DNA of 11,300 nt from CAZKUN01 sp964555935 (lineage in GTDB: Bacteria; Armatimonadota; Zipacnadia; Zipacnadales; VGFC01). Location: NCBI GenBank assembly GCA_964555935.1, contig CAZKUN010000283.1:1-11300 (forward strand). Reading direction: 5' to 3'. A program made the position numbers and the translations under genes. The notes under the pieces are model-generated. The model ran no database searches. It was not told the DNA's origin and saw only the letters and a list, made by a program, of their open reading frames with translations. This document shows, piece by piece, positions 5,664-11,300 of this stretch. Every line of letters begins with the position of its first letter. Within the stretch, counting starts at the first letter, position 1.

Positions 5664-5973
5664 CGCTCGCCCAATCGTCGCGTGGGACGGGGGAAAACTG
5701 ATTGGCACAGAGAAAGGGACTCACCCCGAAACGACAGGCGCGAAGCTACTCGTCGAGGAAGTGATCAGCTGGCCAGCTGAGATAGGCTGCCTCGTTCTGG
5801 AGCTGCCGTTCGTCTGGCCCATCCTCATCGTCGTCGCCGCTGTCGGGATCGCAGGCTACGCCCTGAAACAGGCCTGGGCCATGCCCCAGGGCAAACGCGC
5901 GCACCGGAAGGGACGGAGCCGCGGAGGGGCGAAGCGTAAGGGGCCGCACACTTCCGACATCCGGAGGCCGCCC
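5644..5973 (+). other. Third Gly-Cys helix frame, open in frame into the TIM-barrel gene
   Basis: After a stop at 5641-5643 this frame stays open to 6834. The only conventional start before 5881 is a GTG at 5761, where GAGGAA abuts the codon with no spacer. CTG at 5698, after a GGGGG, and ATT at 5701 are non-standard options. From 5761 it encodes MISWPAEIGC, a helix (LVLELPFVWPILIVVAAVGIAGY) closely matching small protein A, and a basic tail with KRAHRKGRSRGGAKRKG. Proteins A, B and C stop after such a tail; this one runs straight on into the TIM barrel. Either the product is a membrane-anchored TIM-barrel protein, or the small gene has lost its start and stop and is decaying. Confidence 0.5.
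5963..5967 (+). promoter_or_regulatory. Shine-Dalgarno GGAGG for the internal GTG start of the TIM-barrel gene
   Basis: GGAGG is six bases before the GTG at 5974, near-ideal spacing. The GTG lies where homologues would be expected to begin, directly ahead of the first strand of the barrel. This supports separate translation of the enzyme-like domain. Confidence 0.7.
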
Positions 5974-6834
5974 GTGTCAACCACCGAAGCCATTGCCGAT
6001 GCCATCAACGTTGACCCCCAGTCAATGCCGCTCGTGCCGTTTGGCGGGGAGATGATCTCACGCCTGGCATGCGGCGCGAATACGATCTTCGGCGGATCCC
6101 ATCTCTCGACATTCGTGAATCAGCAGATGCGCGCGTACTTCACGAACGAGCAGATCATGGCGATGTTCGCGCGGTGCGAGGAATGCGGCGTCAATCTCTT
6201 CCAATCCGGCGGCGGCTCCATCGACCTTCGCGACCAGTACCAGGCCACCGGTGGCACGCTGCACTATCTCTCGCTCTGCTCCGATTCCCCGCACGACTCC
6301 CACACGCCCCAGATGATTGCCGACGGCGGCGCGCTGGGCGTCGCTCACCACGGCGAAGTCACCGACACGATGTTCAAGGAGGGCCGGCTCGACGAGGCCC
6401 GCGAGTTCTGCAAGCGCGCTCGGGACACGGGAATTCAGGTCGGCGTATCGACGCACATGCCTGCGGTGATCCACGAGATCGAGGAGCAGGACTGGGACAT
6501 CGATTTCTACATGGCCTGCGTGTACGAGCGCCATCGCTCGCGCGAGGAGTTGCTAGAGCTACTCGGGCACGTGCCTATCCCGGTGCGGGAGGTCTACCTC
6601 GAGTCAGACCCGCCCCGCATGTACGAGGCCATCCAGGCAACCGACAAGACGTGCTTCGCGTTCAAGATCCTCGCGGCGGGGCGGTTGAGCGACTCCGAGG
6701 GGCTCGTCGAGGGCGCGTTCAAGCAGGCATTTGAGGGCATCAAGCCCACGGACGCGGTCATTGTGGGGATGTACCCCGAATACAGCGACCAAGTCGGTGA
6801 GAACGCAGCATTCACGGTGAAGCACGGCAGTTAG
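5974..6834 (+). CDS. Uncharacterised TIM-barrel (aldolase/isomerase-like) protein, 286 aa
   Basis: From the GTG at 5974 the product matches, from memory, a family of hypothetical proteins common in planctomycete- and armatimonad-like bacteria. Those begin with a segment like ISRLICGGNPF-GxSH and alternate strands and helices as in a (beta/alpha)8 barrel. Landmarks seen here are FGGEMISRLACGANTIFGGSH (about 25-45), the YFTNEQIMAMF helix, CEECGVNLFQSG, and GVAHHGEVTD (His125, His126, Glu128). After these come VGVSTHMP (His161), IDFYMACVY, CFAFKILAAGR (Lys231) and DAVIVGMYPE. The histidines, Glu and Lys at strand ends suggest an enzyme, possibly metal-dependent. The reaction is unknown. The frame extends upstream through a membrane helix, so a longer membrane-anchored form starting at 5761 is possible. 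The stop overlaps that of the convergent DUF4129 gene. Confidence 0.82.
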   Translation: MSTTEAIADAINVDPQSMPLVPFGGEMISRLACGANTIFGGSHLSTFVNQQMRAYFTNEQIMAMFARCEECGVNLFQSGGGSIDLRDQYQATGGTLHYLSLCSDSPHDSHTPQMIADGGALGVAHHGEVTDTMFKEGRLDEAREFCKRARDTGIQVGVSTHMPAVIHEIEEQDWDIDFYMACVYERHRSREELLELLGHVPIPVREVYLESDPPRMYEAIQATDKTCFAFKILAAGRLSDSEGLVEGAFKQAFEGIKPTDAVIVGMYPEYSDQVGENAAFTVKHGS

Positions 6835-8948
6835 GCGGGGTCTTCAGCGGGCATGGGCTTTGAGGGGCTCTTCTTCTCTGCCAGCGCCGTGTCTATCGGT
6901 TCTTGCATGCCCTCCCAGATGTCTCGCGCATCCGCGACGTCCCCATCCCCGACGTTCTCCGGCGAGTAAGCCGCCTTCACGTACAGCGTCGTGATGTCGT
7001 CGGCATCGTGGCGCGGCATGCCGCCGATGTAGGCCGGCAACCCGCGCGAGAATTCATACGCGGTCTGGTCATCCAGCCGAGGATATCCGATGAGCCCGCC
7101 AAAGGCCTGGAACGCTGCGTAGACGTGGCGAACGACCTGCGACGGCGTGAGCGTGTCGGCCAATTCGCGGTCGTTGAAGATGTCCAGGAACGGATCCTCT
7201 GGCAGACCGTCTTCGCCGATCTTCTTCGATCGCACGCGACGTCCGAACAGGCCGCAGACCCATGCCCACGCGCGAGTGATGGCCTCGACGAGCCGCCCCC
7301 ACGCCTCCACGATCGCATCCTTCACCATGCCAACCAGCGAAGCCGCCCAGAGCTTGAATGAGGGCCAGTTCTTGCGGTTCTTCCACGTGCGCCAGACCAC
7401 GTATGCGATCAGGAGCGCCAGCAACAGCAGCGCCAGGAGGATGAGCAACCAGAGCCACCAAGGCGGCAACTTCATGCCGCCCGCGGAGTCAGAGGCGCCC
7501 GCGTCGGATGCCTGCTCAGCGTCGCTCCCATCTCCCTCACTTGCGGCGCCACTCTCAGACTCCTGCTCGCCTTCCCCCTCGCTGCTGTCCCCATCGCCTT
7601 CGGATGGCGAGTTCTCGGAGTCGGATTGGGCCCCCTCGCCGCTATCGGGATCACCTTCGCCCTCGCCTCCCCCGCCTTCTCCGGCGTCGCCCTGGCCGCC
7701 AGCACCCTCGCTTGAATCCGACGCGCCCTGGCCGCTCTCGCCGGCGCCTTCGTCACTCGACCCGGCGCTCTCGGGCGTGGCCGACTCTTCCCCGCCCTCT
7801 CCCCCGCCCTGCGTCGGACTGTCATCATCGCCCGAGTCAGCGAACTCTCCGGCGTCGTTCCCCTCTGCCCCCTGGCGGGCGCCCTCATCCTGCCCCGCGT
7901 CGTCGTCGCCGCCAGGATCGGCGTCAGGGCTGCGAACGCCGTAGTCAGGCGCATCATCCAGAGATGTCGCTGGCGCTTCCCTCACCCAACTCGGCAGTTG
8001 CGAGATCGTGTTCCGAACGTGCTCCGCCGCCTTGACGGTCGGCAGCACGGCCGCAATCGCAAGGATGATCGCAACGATCGTAGCGCTGGCGATGGTCCAT
8101 ACGGGCGTGATGCTGCTGTGGACGCGAATACGTCTCTGGCGGGCCGACATGCGTAGCGCGGACAGCGACGTCAGCGCCAGCAGCACCAGCGCGAAGAATG
8201 AATACGAGACCATGCACATGACCGCGTGGCGGCGGTGCCCCTCGCTCGCGCCGCCGATGATGCTCTCGCCCGCCGCGAAGCACGCAAGCGCGACGATCGA
8301 CGTCCACATCAGGACCCAGCCCGGGTGCCTCGGTCCGCTGCGTCCTGCCTTCTTGGCCTTGGCAGTCTTCTTGCGCGTCAGGCTCGTCAGAAGCCCTTGT
8401 TCATCCATCAGAGCGAAGTTCTCTTCGGCCGTACAGGCCCGCGTCACCACGCCCGCGATCCACCAGATGACACCCACGAGCCCGTAATTGAACATCAGCG
8501 CGGTGATGACAGCGCCGGTGTTCGCCGATCCGATGAACGCGCCCGAGTAGACCGTCACGTGGAAGACGAAGAGGCAGACCGCGATGGCGAGGCCAGCCAT
8601 GTACGGCAGCGCGATGACGTGCGCCCCGTAGCGCGTGCGCATCCGCGTGGTGAGAATCGTGCCGAGCAGGAACCAGAAGCAGACCCAGCGCAGGCCTTTC
8701 AGGCCGGCGACCCCGTTCGAGCCCCGAACGTCGAGGAGGTAGTAGAAGAAGCTCGCGAGCAATCCGAACACGGCTGCGGGGATCAGCATCTCGGTCAGCC
8801 AGTCAAACCGAGGTTGCGCGGGCACGGGGTGCTCCACGGGCGTCGGCTCGGGCGTCGCGACCGGCGCGGCGACGGGCGCGGCGACGGGCGCCGGCGGGGG
8901 CGATGCCTGAGCTTGGTCGTCTGGCGGCCGGAAATCGTGCCCTTGCAT
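6831..8948 (-). CDS. Multi-pass membrane protein with acidic linker and C-terminal DUF4129 domain
   Basis: The product has 705 residues. A Pro/Ala-rich cytoplasmic start is followed by about seven membrane helices up to residue 315 or so. These include MLIPAAVFGLLASFFYYLL, WVLMWTSIVALACFAAGE and TIASATIVAIILAIAAVLP. Residues 331-490 form an extreme low-complexity stretch of Gly, Ser, Asp and Glu, predicted outside the membrane. An eighth helix at about 495-518 (WWLWLLILLALLLLALLIAY) is followed by a basic stretch and amphipathic helices, then a DUF4129 domain at about 585-690 (DRELADTLTPSQVVRHVYAAF, RLDDQTAYEFSRGLP). DUF4129 usually ends transglutaminase-like membrane proteins in MoxR-DUF58 operons. 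No transglutaminase domain is seen here. The gene follows DUF58 by 18 bases with no clear Shine-Dalgarno, so translation may be coupled. Confidence 0.88.
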   Translation of the reverse strand: MQGHDFRPPDDQAQASPPPAPVAAPVAAPVATPEPTPVEHPVPAQPRFDWLTEMLIPAAVFGLLASFFYYLLDVRGSNGVAGLKGLRWVCFWFLLGTILTTRMRTRYGAHVIALPYMAGLAIAVCLFVFHVTVYSGAFIGSANTGAVITALMFNYGLVGVIWWIAGVVTRACTAEENFALMDEQGLLTSLTRKKTAKAKKAGRSGPRHPGWVLMWTSIVALACFAAGESIIGGASEGHRRHAVMCMVSYSFFALVLLALTSLSALRMSARQRRIRVHSSITPVWTIASATIVAIILAIAAVLPTVKAAEHVRNTISQLPSWVREAPATSLDDAPDYGVRSPDADPGGDDDAGQDEGARQGAEGNDAGEFADSGDDDSPTQGGGEGGEESATPESAGSSDEGAGESGQGASDSSEGAGGQGDAGEGGGGEGEGDPDSGEGAQSDSENSPSEGDGDSSEGEGEQESESGAASEGDGSDAEQASDAGASDSAGGMKLPPWWLWLLILLALLLLALLIAYVVWRTWKNRKNWPSFKLWAASLVGMVKDAIVEAWGRLVEAITRAWAWVCGLFGRRVRSKKIGEDGLPEDPFLDIFNDRELADTLTPSQVVRHVYAAFQAFGGLIGYPRLDDQTAYEFSRGLPAYIGGMPRHDADDITTLYVKAAYSPENVGDGDVADARDIWEGMQEPIDTALAEKKSPSKPMPAEDPA
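8851..8886 (-). repeat. Short 12-bp tandem repeat within the DUF4129 gene
   Basis: Two perfect 12-bp units (8863-8874 and 8875-8886, GGCGCGGCGACG on the plus strand) and one imperfect unit (8851-8862) encode the repeated peptide APVA near the N-terminus. They fall in the Pro/Ala-rich cytoplasmic tail, where length variation should be tolerated. Confidence 0.7.
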
Positions 8949-8966
8949 GATGGTGTCAGCGACGGA

Positions 8967-10289
8967 TCAGACTACGTCAACCGCAACCTGATCGAGATCC
9001 CTCTCCGTGCGGACGTGAACGACATCAATCCCCTCGGCCGCCAGGCGGGCGCGGCCAACGATGTACTCCTCCTCGTTGCGTATGACGAAGACCGTCACCA
9101 GGAAGCCTGAGTCGCGGAGCCTGGCGATCCGCTGGAGCAGCCGCGGCGGCAGCCCTGGGACGATGATGAGCAAGCTCGCCTCACGCGGCCAGCCCTCGTA
9201 TTCGTTGGCAATCAGCTGCGCGCACGTAAGAGCGTCGCGAAGCTCAAGGTGGGCGAACGTCTCCATGAGTTGTGCCCACTGCACGTCGCCCTTCTGAGGC
9301 GGAACCTCGACTGGTCGGAGCCGGTCCACATCCTCTTCCTCATGGGCGAGTTCCATGGCCTCGGACCGCGTGTCGGCGCTGTGCTGCTGCATCTCGCGCT
9401 GGATGCGATCTACCGCATCACCGCCGTTGCTGATGAACCCCACGCGCTGCTTCTGCTCGATGACGAAGGCGGCAATCGATGCGGCGACGGTTACTCCGAA
9501 CTCCGCATTGTCGAACCAGTCGGTGGGCGGAGCGGCGACACCGTCGCTCTGCGCATCATGCGCCGCCTCCCATGCCGGTTGATGGAAATCGAGCACGATG
9601 TTCGCGCCGATGAGCGTTGAGTGCTCGTAGATCCGCGAGTGCAGCTCCCCCGTGCGGGCGGTCGCCTGCCAGTGGATCCGGTTGAGGGGGTCGCCACGCT
9701 GATAGTGGCGGACGCCGCCGATACGCGTCGGATCCTCGTGGAGCCGCTGGCGGACCATAACCTCGCCGATAGGCCGTTTGGTGCGGATACCCCAGTGCCC
9801 GATCGGCACCACCTTGGGGTAGACTGTGATGAAGCTGCGGTCCGAGCCTGTCAGGAACCGCCGGACGAGCCCGAAGAAATCGCCCGACTCCAGCACCGTG
9901 GGGCCTATCTGATGATACCCGCGCAGGTTGCAGTTGACACGGTACTTGATCGACCGACGACTGAACGGCAGCATCAACAGGGCCAACGCGCGCTCGCCCT
10001 CGGAGTCCAGCCGCTCGGGAAGGACGTCGTCGATGATCAACCACGGTATGGGAAGCGCCTTGCGATTGCGCACCTCAACGCTCACCGTGGCATTGTCGCC
10101 GATCTCCGCCTTGGCCCGGCTGCAATGGCGCTCTAGCTCCACGCGGTCCAGCGCGAAGCGCCCCATCGTGTGAGACACGATGAGGATGCCGATGAGCGTG
10201 TAGACCACGTAGTCGAAGAAAGGCACTCGCAGAATCAGCGAGGCGATCAAGATTATGAGGCAGACAAGTATCCAGCGGAATGTGGTCAT
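8967..10289 (-). CDS. DUF58 domain-containing membrane protein, 440 aa
   Basis: Two membrane helices occupy about residues 6-20 and 27-45 (WILVCLIILIASLIL and YVVYTLIGILIVSHTMG). A cytoplasmic region of beta strands follows (VELERHCSRAKAEIGDNATVSVEV...). The family signature RHYQRGDPLNRIHW spans residues 194-207 and is followed by ARTGELHSRIYE, after which comes a von Willebrand A-like fold (IGANIVLDFHQPAW). DUF58 proteins typically act with MoxR ATPases and transglutaminase/DUF4129 proteins in envelope-related functions that remain poorly defined. Here the partner DUF4129 gene is 18 bases downstream and no MoxR gene precedes it, since the upstream neighbour is divergent. The ATG at 10289 has no Shine-Dalgarno, and a -10 box lies only 11 bases away, so the mRNA is probably nearly leaderless. 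Confidence 0.92.
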   Translation of the reverse strand: MTTFRWILVCLIILIASLILRVPFFDYVVYTLIGILIVSHTMGRFALDRVELERHCSRAKAEIGDNATVSVEVRNRKALPIPWLIIDDVLPERLDSEGERALALLMLPFSRRSIKYRVNCNLRGYHQIGPTVLESGDFFGLVRRFLTGSDRSFITVYPKVVPIGHWGIRTKRPIGEVMVRQRLHEDPTRIGGVRHYQRGDPLNRIHWQATARTGELHSRIYEHSTLIGANIVLDFHQPAWEAAHDAQSDGVAAPPTDWFDNAEFGVTVAASIAAFVIEQKQRVGFISNGGDAVDRIQREMQQHSADTRSEAMELAHEEEDVDRLRPVEVPPQKGDVQWAQLMETFAHLELRDALTCAQLIANEYEGWPREASLLIIVPGLPPRLLQRIARLRDSGFLVTVFVIRNEEEYIVGRARLAAEGIDVVHVRTERDLDQVAVDVV

Positions 10290-10300
10290 GGTCGCAGCGT

Positions 10301-10306
10301 ATTATA
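10301..10306 (-). promoter_or_regulatory. -10 box (TATAAT) of the DUF58-DUF4129 unit
   Basis: On the minus strand this is a perfect TATAAT, 11 bases before the ATG at 10289. Initiation six to eight bases downstream would leave a leader of about five bases or fewer. No recognisable -35 hexamer lies at 16-18 bases spacing (CTCCCG is found there), so activation by another factor or sigma factor is possible. Confidence 0.6.
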
Positions 10307-10373
10307 GCCCAGAAGGCGGCTCGCGGGAGTGTGAGGAAACGCAACACTATACCTGCCGCGGAGCGTGGAATCC

Positions 10374-11300
10374 ATGATCGCCCTTCTCCTGATCGCTGCC
10401 TCAGGCCTGCCCAGTATGGCCCAAGATGCGCAACTACGCACCATCACGCCCGAGATCACCGATGACGCGCTGTTCAATCCGGGAATGGGCGCGTATCTCA
10501 TGGTCGGCAGCGAGACGCAGCCGGACCCCGAGTTGTGGTCGATGAAGCTCGCGGATATCGCATACCATCGCTGCCATTGGGCCGACCTGGAGCCCGAGCG
10601 CGGCGTCTACAAGTTCGACGAGTACCTCGGGCCGATGTTCGACCACTGGGTACAGACGCTGGGCAAGCGCGTGGCGTTTCGCGTGATGTGCGAGAGCATG
10701 CATGCCAATAAGAAGCACGTGACGCCTGAGTGGGTCTTCGAGGCCGGCGTCCCGAACTACACCCACAAGGGCATCCGCATCGACGATCAGGTCGATCCGG
10801 TGTTCTGGGATCCGCTGTATCTCGACCTGCATTGCGAGTTCATCCGGGCATTCGGCCAGTGGGCGGACGGGCGCGAGGGGCTTGAGTTCGTCGACATCGG
10901 CAGCATCGGCGAGTGGGGCGAGATGCACTTCGGACTGCACATTCCCGGACGCTGGACGCGCGAAGAACTGGCTGAGGCGGGCTTCAGCGAGTACAGGATT
11001 ACCATGGCGTACCGGCGAGTCATCGATACTTTCGCGGAGGCGTTCCCAAACACGCGAGTCTTCCTCAACGTCGGCGGTCGCGAGCAGATCAACGACTATG
11101 CGGCTCGGCGAGGGCTGCACTTCCGTCAGGATGGTCTCGGCCCCGATGGCGCGAGTCATGGCGTTGAGACGCGCCTCTTTCCTCGCTACGCCTACCACGG
11201 GACGCAGTGCAACCTCGAGCTGATCGTCGGGTATGGAGCGATGCAGCAGAGGGGTTGGGACCCACGCGAGGTCATCCGTAAGGGCCTGACGTCGCCGATC
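10374..11300 (+). CDS. Secreted DUF4832-like, glycosidase-like barrel protein (C-terminus beyond window edge)
   Basis: At least 309 residues, open to the window edge. A signal peptide (MIALLLIAASGLPSMA, residues 1-16) is followed by ITPEITDDALFNPGMGAYL, the NPG-x-G opening I associate with DUF4832-type proteins. Next come YHRCHWADLEPERGVYKFDEY and GKRVAFRVM, typical of the first strands of TIM-barrel glycoside hydrolases. FVDIGSIGEWGEM follows, with Glu180 and Glu183 placed like a catalytic acid/base strand end, then TRVFLNVGG. A role in polysaccharide or glycoside breakdown outside the cytoplasm is likely but the substrate is unknown. The ATG at 10374 is preceded by GGAG at ten bases spacing; GTG at 10365 is an alternative. 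A weak -10-like TATACC lies at 10348-10353. It is divergent from DUF58 with 84 bases between. Confidence 0.85.
   Translation, partial: MIALLLIAASGLPSMAQDAQLRTITPEITDDALFNPGMGAYLMVGSETQPDPELWSMKLADIAYHRCHWADLEPERGVYKFDEYLGPMFDHWVQTLGKRVAFRVMCESMHANKKHVTPEWVFEAGVPNYTHKGIRIDDQVDPVFWDPLYLDLHCEFIRAFGQWADGREGLEFVDIGSIGEWGEMHFGLHIPGRWTREELAEAGFSEYRITMAYRRVIDTFAEAFPNTRVFLNVGGREQINDYAARRGLHFRQDGLGPDGASHGVETRLFPRYAYHGTQCNLELIVGYGAMQQRGWDPREVIRKGLTSPI

Noticed and set aside
7147..8035. Plus-strand Pro/Ser-rich ORFs (7147-7944 and 7508-8035)
   Set aside because: They are the reverse reading of the acidic Gly/Ser/Asp/Glu linker of the DUF4129 protein. Low complexity keeps several frames open.
8226..10136. 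Plus-strand ORFs opposite DUF4129 and DUF58
   Set aside because: Arg/Asp-rich translations without domain features. The minus-strand genes have membrane helices and the DUF58 signature.
10434..11198. Minus-strand ORF of 254 residues
   Set aside because: Antisense to the secreted DUF4832-like gene, whose signal peptide and barrel motifs are on the plus strand.

Overview
The window is GC-rich bacterial DNA of about 11.3 kb, densely packed with genes. ATG, GTG and TTG starts are all used, Shine-Dalgarno sites are often GGAGG-like, and clear TATAAT boxes occur. The gene mix suggests a free-living heterotroph from a poorly cultured lineage such as Armatimonadota, Planctomycetota or a neighbour. 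That mix is a tungsten aldehyde oxidoreductase with its own MoaD-like protein, a sugar-type solute-binding lipoprotein, an uncharacterised TIM-barrel family, a DUF58/DUF4129 pair and a secreted DUF4832-like protein. The phylum is inference only; there is no rRNA or marker gene here.

Layout from left to right. A secreted helical protein of unknown function (minus strand) runs off the left edge. A 64-residue membrane protein (plus) follows. Next is a two-gene unit: aldehyde:ferredoxin oxidoreductase (992-2869) and a MoaD/ThiS-like protein ending in Gly-Gly (2885-3160). A strong bidirectional terminator (3188-3215) separates it from a convergent ABC sugar-type solute-binding lipoprotein (3242-4576, TTG start), which has a near-ideal sigma-70 promoter. 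Divergent from that gene is a run of very small genes (4682-5663) that leads into an uncharacterised TIM-barrel gene (5974-6834). The TIM-barrel gene meets the DUF4129 membrane protein (6831-8948, minus) tail to tail with overlapping stop codons. Upstream of DUF4129, on the same strand, is its operon partner DUF58 (8967-10289), whose promoter lies so close to the start codon that the mRNA should be nearly leaderless. A divergent secreted DUF4832-like protein (10374 onward) runs off the right edge.

The most unusual region is 4661-5973. Three reading frames here share one design: a 28-44 residue N-terminus, a Gly-Cys pair, one hydrophobic helix with a P-[IV]-L...G pattern, and a basic tail. A fourth small protein has the same layout but little sequence similarity. 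The first two carry a nearly identical 56-bp segment at their 5' ends (28 bp of it identical), although their helices have diverged strongly. The third helix is read in frame, with no stop codon, into the TIM-barrel gene, yet that gene also has its own GGAGG and GTG start. This looks like an undescribed family of small membrane proteins, one of which is fused, or potentially fused, to an enzyme-like domain.

Elsewhere the logic is conventional. The AOR/MoaD pair should make and use a tungstopterin enzyme. DUF58 and DUF4129 normally work with a MoxR ATPase, which is not visible here. The solute-binding protein has no permease genes beside it.
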